This document shows, piece after piece, positions 1 to 6,131 of a DNA stretch of 8,051 nucleotides. The notes under the pieces are model-generated. The model did no database searches and was not told where the DNA came from. It saw nothing but the letters and a program-made list of their open reading frames with translations. Each line of letters begins with the position of its first letter. The stretch's first letter is position 1. A program made the position numbers and the translations under genes. Source of the DNA: Chloroflexota bacterium (lineage in GTDB: Bacteria > Chloroflexota > Dehalococcoidia > JACPPY01); the NCBI GenBank assembly GCA_016189825.1, contig JACPRR010000026.1, forward strand, positions 1 through 8,051. The letters are read 5' to 3'.

Positions 1-924
1 ATCGAAGTTTCCATTCGCCACGTGCATCGGCATGTCCTGAGGACGCACTACCTTGACTCTCAGTCCGGGCAAGCTTGTCCCCGGGTACCGGTTCGGCGCC
101 CTGGCCGAGTAGCCCTCGACAACTAACCCCGCCCTGTCCAGGAACTTCGCAGCATGGCTCTGCTGATGACCGTCGGGCAAGGCTAGCCACACATAGTCAG
201 TCCCGTTCTTTTCCGGAGCGGGCCGCGCCGCAGACGGAGCACCCTGGCCTCCTCTTTCGGACACGGGCCTTACTGCCCTGCAAATGCGCCCCACGACTTC
301 GCCCAACTCAAGGCTATTCCAACTCGCACGATTGGCAACCAGGCATGCGCCCCCCTTCAACACCTCGGACAGCGCGACCAACCCTTCAGCGGACACTGCG
401 TCGCCGGAGTCGCGCCACAACATGGCCACATCTGAGTTCTCAGGGGGATACGCCTCGGCCGCACCCCACACCGGGAATACCTTGAACCGACGCAATCGCC
501 AACCGAGTGCCATTGATTCTGCGATATTGGGGTACTCGCTCACGATACGGAGGAAGCCGGCAGTCCGCGACAGATCACGAACAGACCGGAAGTCGCTGAA
601 CTGGCTCGCCAGGGCCAGCAAGCTGCCGGTCCCGTACTCCAGGTCCATGACCCGGACCAGCCCAACTAGCGGGTATCCTGAGAGCAACTCCTCGATCCAT
701 TGGCAGCCGCATATGCCAAGGTCATAGTTGCCAATGGCAACCTGGATAGGTACGTCTCGTTCCTGGAACACCTTCGCGCCGATGTCGGCTAACGTGGACG
801 AATCCAGCCGGTAATGGCGCCCACTCTCAACATAGCTGTCGAAACCAAGGCCGGCCCTTACCAGGAGTTCGCGCGTCTGGCCCAGCAACCTTCCTTTCGG
901 CAAGGCCAGTTTGAGACGAGTCAT
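1..924 (-). CDS. hisG: ATP phosphoribosyltransferase HisG, tandem two-domain form (3' end outside window)
   Basis: HisG condenses ATP with PRPP to phosphoribosyl-ATP, the first step of histidine biosynthesis, in the cytoplasm. The frame is open from the ATG at 924 to the left edge, giving 308 codons with no stop. Residues 4-14 (LKLALPKGRLL) are the HisG N-terminal signature, residues 62-71 (VAIGNYDLGI) are the typical GxxDLGI turn, residues 152-157 (VWGAAE) match the domain-II G-x-x-E turn, and residues 169-182 align with the PRPP loop. One short-form copy ends near residue 222. A linker rich in Pro, Ala and Gly follows (about 223-241). Residues 243-308 then restart a HisG N-terminal domain (WLALPDGH, LDRAGL, RPQDMP, ANGNFD). 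In copy 1 the PRPP loop reads DSGDA instead of the usual ETGxT; in copy 2 PKGR reads PDGH. The start overlaps the hisZ stop as ATGA, with GGGTGG just upstream. HisG family assignment is firm. The tandem fusion is read directly from the sequence but is incomplete here. Confidence 0.93.
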   Translation of the reverse strand, partial: MTRLKLALPKGRLLGQTRELLVRAGLGFDSYVESGRHYRLDSSTLADIGAKVFQERDVPIQVAIGNYDLGICGCQWIEELLSGYPLVGLVRVMDLEYGTGSLLALASQFSDFRSVRDLSRTAGFLRIVSEYPNIAESMALGWRLRRFKVFPVWGAAEAYPPENSDVAMLWRDSGDAVSAEGLVALSEVLKGGACLVANRASWNSLELGEVVGRICRAVRPVSERGGQGAPSAARPAPEKNGTDYVWLALPDGHQQSHAAKFLDRAGLVVEGYSARAPNRYPGTSLPGLRVKVVRPQDMPMHVANGNFD

Positions 925-2186
925 CTGCCACCCACGAGCCTGAGCACTTCGAGCGGTGATGCGACTTCGGACTTCATGCCGTCGGGGCCGGTCAGAACAT
1001 ATGCGTTGGGCTCTACCGCGAGCTTCCAACTCCACAGGTTCGTGCGCTGACCGGGCAGGCCCAGGTCAGCAACAAAGCCGCCATCGCGGAGCACCCGCGC
1101 GATGTCGAACGACGCCTTGACAGCTCCAGGGGTGTGGGCAGTCTCAATGAGGATTCCCTTCCAGGGGGATTGCACTCCAGCGCCCGCCTGCACCAGCGAC
1201 AGCATGCGGTCCATGTACAGTCCGAACCCGGACGCCGGGACGTCGCCGCCTTCCATGAGGGGTATCAACGCATCATACCGGCCGCCCGCTCCTACGTTGC
1301 TGGCGCCGCAGAACACCTGGAAGGTGACTCCCGTGTAATACTCGAACCCCCGGGCGGAGCCCATGTCTATCTCGTAAGGGCAACCAACCGAATCGAGCAA
1401 CTCAGCCACCGCGACAAAATCGTCGAGAGCTTTGCCCAATGCGGCAAGATTCGCGCCGCACATCGAGCGGCAATTCTTGAGCAGGCTCGCTGAGCTACTC
1501 GTATGATCGACCAGCAGGGAGACGAGCTTGCCCAACTCACCTTCATTGTTCTTGATACGTGCGAGCGCTTCGCAATTGCCGTCGAGTATCTGGTCCAGCA
1601 TCTCTCTCTGGTCATCCTCGCCAGAAGCCAGACCCTTAAGCAATTCGCGCAGTACCCCAACGTGAGAAAGCCTGAGCCGCGCCCCCTTGACACCCATGGC
1701 GCCAAGAGCATTAACGGCCAGCGACATCAGTTCAGCATCGGCAAGTGGGCCGCTGCCCCCGAGGAATTCCGCTCCGCACTGCCACTTCTCCCTCGACTCC
1801 CTGCCGCTGTCCTCAAACGCAAACACGTTCATCACATAGAAGAGCTTGGCTGGATCGGACCTGCCTGCCTTCCCTTCGATGTACATGCGCGCGACCGGTA
1901 TGGTGCAGTCCGGGCGCAGCACGACTCGTTCGCCACTCCAACCGTCCCAATCAAGAAAAGAGTAGACCCGGCTCAGCTTTCCCATGGTGAGCGTGCCAGT
2001 CGAGGTGAACAAGTGCATGTACTCGAGCGTGGGAGTCTTGACCTCCTGGTACCCCCATTTGAGACAGCTATCGCGGAATACGTCTTCAATATGGCGGAAC
2101 TGGGCCATCTCACCAGGCTGCATGTCGTAGCAGCCACGGCACTTGAGACTTGCCTCCTGGCCCCTCTTTTCAAGCGACTGAGTCAT
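921..2186 (-). CDS. hisZ: ATP phosphoribosyltransferase regulatory subunit HisZ (HisRS paralogue)
   Basis: HisZ is a catalytically retired histidyl-tRNA synthetase paralogue. It binds short-form HisG, makes it active and gives it histidine feedback inhibition. The protein is 421 aa. Residues 17-27 (RGCYDMQPGEM) match the N-terminal class II region. Residues 90-100 (LRPDCTIPVAR) are HisZ-like rather than the RPEGTA of HisRS. Q136 and E140 of WQCGAEFLGG, R279-Y284 (RGFEYY) and residues 300-304 (AGGRYD region) preserve a histidine-binding pocket. The motif-2 arginine expected in FRHE of HisRS is replaced here (FAFE, A123), which argues against tRNA charging. Residues about 342-421 still resemble a degenerate anticodon-binding domain (FDIARVLRDGG). 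The start is ATG 2186 with GGTGA four bases upstream. Its stop overlaps the hisG start, so the two subunits are probably made together. A divergent HisRS is the alternative, but the hisG neighbour and the lost arginine favour HisZ. Confidence 0.88.
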   Translation of the reverse strand: MTQSLEKRGQEASLKCRGCYDMQPGEMAQFRHIEDVFRDSCLKWGYQEVKTPTLEYMHLFTSTGTLTMGKLSRVYSFLDWDGWSGERVVLRPDCTIPVARMYIEGKAGRSDPAKLFYVMNVFAFEDSGRESREKWQCGAEFLGGSGPLADAELMSLAVNALGAMGVKGARLRLSHVGVLRELLKGLASGEDDQREMLDQILDGNCEALARIKNNEGELGKLVSLLVDHTSSSASLLKNCRSMCGANLAALGKALDDFVAVAELLDSVGCPYEIDMGSARGFEYYTGVTFQVFCGASNVGAGGRYDALIPLMEGGDVPASGFGLYMDRMLSLVQAGAGVQSPWKGILIETAHTPGAVKASFDIARVLRDGGFVADLGLPGQRTNLWSWKLAVEPNAYVLTGPDGMKSEVASPLEVLRLVGGR

Positions 2187-2213
2187 ATGTTCACCGTATT
2201 CGGAGATGGGCTC

Positions 2214-2242
2214 ATTCTACATCCTTTTCTAGCTGCCCTCAA
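2214..2242 (-). promoter_or_regulatory. Putative sigma70 promoter of hisZ-hisG
   Basis: Reading the minus strand, TTGAGG (2242-2237) and TAGAAT (2219-2214) are separated by exactly 17 bp, a near-consensus housekeeping promoter. Transcription would start near 2207, leaving a leader of about 20 nt before the hisZ ATG. This lies in the 99-bp gap after the flavoprotein gene and suggests hisZG can be transcribed independently. No attenuator or histidine-rich leader peptide fits in so short a leader. Confidence 0.55.
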
Positions 2243-2285
2243 GTTGGTGGCGCCTACCGGGGACCGTGCTGTTCTCGATCGGGGC

Positions 2286-3824
2286 TCAAGATGGCCGGCA
2301 GTGGCTAGCTTCTTCCCCGGCAATGCGACCGAAAGCGATGCACTCTGCCAGGTTTCCTCCGCTCCCCGGGTATAGCATGCCGTAAATCGACCCCAATTCA
2401 CCTGCGCCGTACAACCGTGGAATTGGAGAACCGTCGGCCCTCAACACACGAGCCTGACTATCCCGACGAGGGCCCCCTTGAGTATTGGCACCCCCGGGCC
2501 ACAGTTGTACCGCATAGTAGGGTGGCTCCCTCAATGGGATTAAGGTAGCGGGTTCACGGGCGAACTCCATGTCAATGCCGTTCTTACAGTAGCGGTTATA
2601 GTCCCTGACAGTCGCGGCAAGGGCATCAGCTTCAATGCCCAGTTTGCCTGCCAGCTCTCGGATAGTGTTCCCGCTCTTGATCCAGCCGCGATCCAACTCT
2701 TTGCTGTTGTCCGGGCTCCAATCGTAGAGACGCCCTGGCCCCGCAGCTCCGCTGCTTCGTCCAACTAAGTAGCCATCGTTCATTCTCCGCTGGTCGAAAA
2801 CCCAGTAGCTAGGGACTCTGGGGAAGAACAGCCTCCTGCTGTCATACATCTGCAGTTCGTAGTAAACGGAGCTTACTTTGAAGTTCTCATTGGTGTACCG
2901 TTTGCCGTCTCGGTCAACTACTATGTAGCCGGCAACCGCAGCCGCACGTTCCGCATATTGTGCCAGCAATCCGGCGCCTCCAAAATTAGCGAGGACGGAC
3001 TGGCCGGGCGAAGTCCAGTGCTTGCCGCCCAGCGCGGGCATCATTGCGGAAGGGACTTCGGGGAACTTCATTCTCAATCCGGCAGCGCAACAACTCATGT
3101 GCCATAGCTGTGCTCCCGCTTCCTGGGCCATCACCACACCGTCTCCGGTGTTTGCAGGACTTGCCGTGAAATAGCAGGGATGAACGGCCAGGTACTGCAA
3201 TTTCATCTGCTCATTGAATTCGAAGCCACCGGTGGCCAGGACGACTCCGCGACGGGCGCGAATGTTGACCTTGTCCCCGGAGCCTCTATTCTGCGCTGCT
3301 ATTCCCACAATTTCACCCTCGGTGTTAAGCAAAAGTGCGGTCGCCGCCGTGTTGTCAACTACCGGAATGTTTCGCTTATCGACGTGACTGCGGAGCAATC
3401 GCATCAAACCGAACCCCATCCCGCGGAAGCGATAGATATCGATGGACTCGAAGCCAGGTACGTTATGCGCTCCGCCCCGCCGGTTCAACTCCATCACCCC
3501 GCCCATGCTTTCCAGCCACGTCTTGTTTTCCGAAGTGTATTGAGCCCAGGCCCGGATGACATCCGGCTCGGTCCAGTACAGACCGTCATTCACCTTGTAG
3601 AGCGCTTCCATGTAGCGCCTTGACCCCTGCAGGTCATTTGGGCATATGATTACGCCCGCTGCCATGGCGCTGGAGGTCAAGGCGGTCTTGCCGTCCTGTT
3701 TCTCCACAATGATGGTCTGAGACCCCCCATCATGCGCCGTGATTGCAGCGACCGCCCCGGCGGCGCCGTAACCAATAATGACGACATCCGCGTCCTGGTG
3801 CCATGGAATCTTTCGCATTAACAC
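2286..3824 (-). CDS. FAD-dependent oxidoreductase, fumarate reductase/KstD-like (FAD_binding_2 family)
   Basis: This is a 512-aa soluble flavoprotein of the superfamily that includes fumarate reductase flavoprotein subunits and 3-ketosteroid delta1-dehydrogenases. The substrate is unknown. Residues 13-26 (DVVIIGYGAAGAVA) form the Rossmann dinucleotide-binding motif, with the acidic strand end at E41 of IIVEK. VVLATGGFEFN (194-204) is the conserved ATGG segment. The C-terminal FAD-binding region is at 470-504 (RLYGAGELGS, then YPGSGGNLAE). Y485 and G489 reproduce the Tyr-x3-Gly spacing of the KstD active site. The arginine that fumarate reductases carry in the equivalent GANRLGGN segment is absent, so fumarate reduction looks unlikely. 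There is no signal peptide and no heme-binding CxxCH. The start is either GTG 3824, which has GAGG five bases upstream, or ATG 3818 with longer spacing; I prefer the GTG. Precise function is open: it could be a dehydrogenase of steroid-like or other enone-forming substrates. Confidence 0.85.
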   Translation of the reverse strand: MLMRKIPWHQDADVVIIGYGAAGAVAAITAHDGGSQTIIVEKQDGKTALTSSAMAAGVIICPNDLQGSRRYMEALYKVNDGLYWTEPDVIRAWAQYTSENKTWLESMGGVMELNRRGGAHNVPGFESIDIYRFRGMGFGLMRLLRSHVDKRNIPVVDNTAATALLLNTEGEIVGIAAQNRGSGDKVNIRARRGVVLATGGFEFNEQMKLQYLAVHPCYFTASPANTGDGVVMAQEAGAQLWHMSCCAAGLRMKFPEVPSAMMPALGGKHWTSPGQSVLANFGGAGLLAQYAERAAAVAGYIVVDRDGKRYTNENFKVSSVYYELQMYDSRRLFFPRVPSYWVFDQRRMNDGYLVGRSSGAAGPGRLYDWSPDNSKELDRGWIKSGNTIRELAGKLGIEADALAATVRDYNRYCKNGIDMEFAREPATLIPLREPPYYAVQLWPGGANTQGGPRRDSQARVLRADGSPIPRLYGAGELGSIYGMLYPGSGGNLAECIAFGRIAGEEASHCRPS

Positions 3825-3829
3825 TGTCG

Positions 3830-3833
3830 CCTC
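3830..3833 (-). promoter_or_regulatory. Ribosome binding site favouring the GTG start of the flavoprotein
   Basis: On the minus strand GAGG is followed by CGACA and then GTG (3824-3822). This is a five-base spacing. The in-frame ATG two codons later would be eleven bases away, so the site favours the GTG start. Either choice changes the protein by only two residues. Confidence 0.45.
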
Positions 3834-3858
3834 AACTGGGATGGATTAGATTGGGGCC

Positions 3859-3887
3859 ACGATAGCACCGGGCAATCCCCATGTCAA
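3859..3887 (-). promoter_or_regulatory. Putative sigma70 promoter of the flavoprotein gene
   Basis: On the minus strand there is a perfect TTGACA -35 (3887-3882), a 17-bp spacer, and a TATCGT -10 (3864-3859) matching four of six consensus bases. Transcription would start near 3852, giving a leader of about 28 nt. It lies back to back with the plus-strand promoter at 3902-3930. Confidence 0.6.
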
Positions 3888-3901
3888 GGGAACCTTCCGA
3901 A

Positions 3902-3930
3902 TTGATTGCTGCCTATGTGTCCACTATAAT
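3902..3930 (+). promoter_or_regulatory. Putative sigma70 promoter of the nfeD-slipin operon
   Basis: A TTGATT -35 (3902-3907), a 17-bp spacer and a perfect TATAAT -10 (3925-3930) precede the operon. The predicted start of transcription is near 3937, which leaves about 42 nt of leader before ATG 3979. The -35 elements of the two divergent promoters are only about 14 bp apart, so one bound regulator could affect both directions. Confidence 0.65.
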
Positions 3931-3943
3931 GGTGACGGATATC

Positions 3944-3956
3944 GGCAATACTTGCC
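3944..3956. repeat. 13-bp inverted repeat in the nfeD leader
   Basis: GGCAA and TTGCC are perfect 5-bp arms around TAC. The repeat lies just downstream of the predicted transcription start at about 3937. It could be a small operator or a weak leader hairpin. The arms are short, so chance is possible. Confidence 0.3.
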
Positions 3957-3978
3957 AGGCCAGGATAGAACTGCACTC

Positions 3979-5286
3979 ATGAAGCTTCGCCTTGCCAGTG
4001 TTCTTCTGGTTGCGATCGGGCTCGTCCTGGCAATCGCCAGCGCGGGCGCTGCCCTCGCCAAAGTACCCCCAGTCGATGTCCTTCGTGTCGACGGCGTTAT
4101 CGTGCCCGTTGTTGCGGACTACATCGCCCGCGGCATCTCACAGGCCGAGGGCAATGGGGCTGCCGCCGTCATTATCGAACTCAGCACGCCGGGCGGAGAC
4201 TACGCCACAACCCAGAGGATAGTCGGATCAATACTGAACTCGACAGTCCCCGTGATCGTATTCGTGTCTCCTGCTGGTGGCTGGGCGGGCTCCGCGGGCA
4301 CGTTCATCACCCTTTCCGCACACATCGCGGCGATGGCGCCCGGCAGCCGGATCGGCGCGGCACACCCGGTCACCCCGGGAACGACCCTCACCCCCACGGA
4401 GGAGCAGAAAATAACGGAAGACGCTGCCGCTTTCATGCGCAGTATCGCTGCCCTGCGGGGAAGAGACCCGGACTTTGCGGAATCGGCGGTGAGGCAGAGC
4501 AGGTCCTTCTCGGCCGACGAGGCGATAAGAGACAAGTTGGTGGACCTCACCGCGGCCAACGTGGACGATCTCCTGTCAAAGGTAGATGGCCGAACTGTCA
4601 GGCTGGCGGGAGGACAGAGTGTAACCTTGAGCATAAAAGGGTCTGCCAGGGAACCTGTGCCGATGAATTTCGTCGAGTCCTTCCTCCAGGCCATCAGCAA
4701 CCCTAACGTTGCCTATGTGCTGCTGACCCTGGGAGGGCTTGGCGTCATCGCCGAGCTGTTCAATCCCGGAATGACCTTGCCAGGTGTACTGGGTGGCGCG
4801 TGCTTGCTCCTTGGCTTCTATGCGCTGGGCGTGCTCAACGCGTATTGGGGCGGCGTGATGCTCATCATTCTCGCCTTCGCGCTGTTGATCGCCGACGTTT
4901 TCGTTACCAGCCACGGAATACTGACGGCGGGAGGTATAGCGATATTGGTACTCGGCTCGCTCATACTGTTCAGCGGCAGTCCGGCGGCAATACAGGTCAA
5001 CCGCGGGCTCATTGCCGGCATCGCCATCGCTATGGGACTGTTCTTCATATTCATCGTGGCAGCATCTGTCAAAGGTCAGCGGCGAAAATCGGTGACTGGC
5101 AGAGAAGGCCTGATTGGGCAAAGTGGCACTGCGATCACCCCGCTCGAACCGGAGGGAATTGTGGCTGTCGAAGGCGCGCGCTGGACGGCCATCGCGGAAG
5201 GCGAAAAGGTTGAAGTCGGAGAGCAAGTGGTTGTAACATGCGTGGACGGCCTCAGACTCACTGTGAAGAAGAAGCCTAAGGAATAG
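3979..5286 (+). CDS. nfeD: NfeD/ClpP-like membrane serine protease (long-form NfeD, STOPP type)
   Basis: Long-form NfeD proteins are membrane-anchored ClpP-class Ser-Lys proteases, thought to cleave the hydrophobic C-terminal part of the slipin encoded beside them. The protein is 435 aa from ATG 3979. That start gives a clean signal peptide (KLR, a hydrophobic core, then AALA before K28); an upstream in-frame TTG at 3952 would spoil it. The ClpP-like domain spans about 32-225. It has STPGG at 69-73, the nucleophile S105 in AGSAG, and K144 in EEQKITED as the likely general base, 39 residues on; archaeal PH1510 has S97 and K138. Hydrophobic segments follow at about 243-283, 292-308, 315-331 and 343-362. 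The C-terminal OB-fold-like NfeD domain is at about 370-435 and should be cytoplasmic. The Shine-Dalgarno is weak (AGGA, 13 bases upstream). The slipin gene starts 16 bp after the stop, so the two form an operon. Confidence 0.92.
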   Translation: MKLRLASVLLVAIGLVLAIASAGAALAKVPPVDVLRVDGVIVPVVADYIARGISQAEGNGAAAVIIELSTPGGDYATTQRIVGSILNSTVPVIVFVSPAGGWAGSAGTFITLSAHIAAMAPGSRIGAAHPVTPGTTLTPTEEQKITEDAAAFMRSIAALRGRDPDFAESAVRQSRSFSADEAIRDKLVDLTAANVDDLLSKVDGRTVRLAGGQSVTLSIKGSAREPVPMNFVESFLQAISNPNVAYVLLTLGGLGVIAELFNPGMTLPGVLGGACLLLGFYALGVLNAYWGGVMLIILAFALLIADVFVTSHGILTAGGIAILVLGSLILFSGSPAAIQVNRGLIAGIAIAMGLFFIFIVAASVKGQRRKSVTGREGLIGQSGTAITPLEPEGIVAVEGARWTAIAEGEKVEVGEQVVVTCVDGLRLTVKKKPKE

Positions 5287-5292
5287 TAGCAT

Positions 5293-5298
5293 AGGAGG
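5293..5298 (+). promoter_or_regulatory. Strong Shine-Dalgarno of the slipin gene
   Basis: AGGAGG sits four bases before ATG 5303, within the 16-bp gap after the nfeD stop. It is much closer to consensus than the nfeD site, suggesting slipin is translated more strongly than the protease from the shared transcript. Confidence 0.7.
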
Positions 5299-5302
5299 GA
5301 AT

Positions 5303-6067
5303 ATGGTTATCGCCATCATCGTCATCGTCATCGTACTGTTGATCGTGGTCTCGGCGGCGGTCAGGATCGTTCAGGAATACGAACGTGGAGTTGTGTTCCG
5401 CCTCGGCCGCTATGTTGGCGTTCGCGGCCCCGGCTTCATATTGCTGATCCCCTTCATCGAGCGCATGGTCAAGATAGACTTGCGGGTGATTACCATGGAT
5501 GTGCCCTCCCAGGAGGCTATCACCAAGGACAATGTCACCGTCAAGGTGAACGCGGTAGTCTACTTCCGCGTGGTGCAGCCCGAGGACGCCGTGCTGAAGG
5601 TACTCGATTTCATCAGGGCTACCTCGCTGCTGGCGCAAACAACGATGCGGAATGTGCTCGGCCAGTCCGACCTCGACGAGCTTCTCTCCCAGCGTGAGTC
5701 GCTCAACTTGAAGCTGCAGAAGATAATCGACGAAGGGACGAACCCGTGGGGCATCAAGGTCACCCTGGTCGAGATCAAGGACGTCGAGCTGCCGGAGACG
5801 ATGCAGCGGGCGATGGCCGCGCAGGCAGAGGCGGAACGGGACCGCAGGGCGAAGATTGTGCATGCCGACGGCGAATTCCAGGCCTCCGAGCGGTTGTCAA
5901 AAGCGGCGGAAGTGCTATCAGCGCAGCCACAAGCCCTGCAATTGCGCTACCTGCAAACAATCACTCAGATTGCCACCGAAAGGACGACAATCGTCATGTT
6001 CCCCCTGCCCATCGACCTGATCAAACCTTTCCTTCAGCCCCACGTGGACGCCCAGAAGAAGCAGTAA
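5303..6067 (+). CDS. Slipin, SPFH/band 7 (stomatin-like) membrane scaffold protein
   Basis: Slipins are prokaryotic stomatin homologues that oligomerise on the membrane and mark ordered domains; they are partners and probable substrates of NfeD proteases. The protein is 254 aa, the usual slipin length. Residues 1-21 are a single Val/Ile-rich membrane anchor. The SPFH domain follows from about 22 to 185, with [13 protein letters not shown] (25-37), GPGF at 42-45 and the [20 protein letters not shown] block (61-80). Residues about 166-215 are an Ala/Glu/Arg-rich helix typical of the coiled-coil stalk ([16 protein letters not shown]). A short C-terminal hydrophobic stretch ([13 protein letters not shown]) corresponds to the region cleaved by the protease in archaeal p-stomatin. 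The start is set by AGGAGG. It follows nfeD at 16 bp on the same strand. HflK/HflC and flotillin are less likely given the length and the neighbour. Confidence 0.94.
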   Translation: MVIAIIVIVIVLLIVVSAAVRIVQEYERGVVFRLGRYVGVRGPGFILLIPFIERMVKIDLRVITMDVPSQEAITKDNVTVKVNAVVYFRVVQPEDAVLKVLDFIRATSLLAQTTMRNVLGQSDLDELLSQRESLNLKLQKIIDEGTNPWGIKVTLVEIKDVELPETMQRAMAAQAEAERDRRAKIVHADGEFQASERLSKAAEVLSAQPQALQLRYLQTITQIATERTTIVMFPLPIDLIKPFLQPHVDAQKKQ

Positions 6068-6069
6068 CC

Positions 6070-6081
6070 GCTCCGCGGAGC
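6070..6081. repeat. 12-bp perfect palindrome after the slipin stop
   Basis: GCTCCGCGGAGC is self-complementary and lies three bases after the slipin stop codon. It may add to transcript 3'-end structure together with the larger hairpin downstream. As a lone hairpin it has only about four usable base pairs around a CGCG loop. Confidence 0.3.
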
Positions 6082-6092
6082 CTGCGTTATAT

Positions 6093-6123
6093 GAAGAGGG
6101 GCGACCGGTGGCCGCCCCTCTTC
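6093..6123. terminator. Probable bidirectional terminator between convergent genes
   Basis: GAAGAGGGGCG (6093-6103) and CGCCCCTCTTC (6113-6123) are perfect 11-bp arms around a 9-base loop. The hairpin sits in the 64-bp gap between the slipin stop and the M50 protease stop, where both transcripts must end. Neither side has a clear T-run (TGCTGG on plus, ATATAACG on minus), so it may work as a Rho-assisted or 3'-protecting structure rather than a classical intrinsic terminator. Confidence 0.65.
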
Positions 6124-6131
6124 TGCTGGCT

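Noticed and set aside
75..727. Plus-strand open frames opposite hisG
   Set aside because: The opposite strand encodes HisG with clear family motifs throughout. The plus-strand translations are Pro/Ser/Arg-rich with no recognisable domain.
2246..2262. GGTGGCGCCTACC hairpin as terminator between the flavoprotein gene and hisZ
   Set aside because: The arms contain a mismatch and there is no T-run downstream; it is also upstream of the better supported hisZ promoter.
1503..2375. A 290-codon plus-strand frame across hisZ and the following gap
   Set aside because: It is antisense to well-conserved HisZ motifs, has no family signature, and is best explained as a GC-rich shadow frame.
3952..3978. 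Upstream TTG start extending NfeD by nine residues
   Set aside because: The extension adds acidic and polar residues before the signal peptide and includes part of the leader palindrome. ATG 3979 gives a normal signal peptide.
4576..5331. Long minus-strand frame opposite nfeD
   Set aside because: It lies opposite the membrane and OB-fold region of a clear NfeD protein. The translation is low-complexity with no motif.
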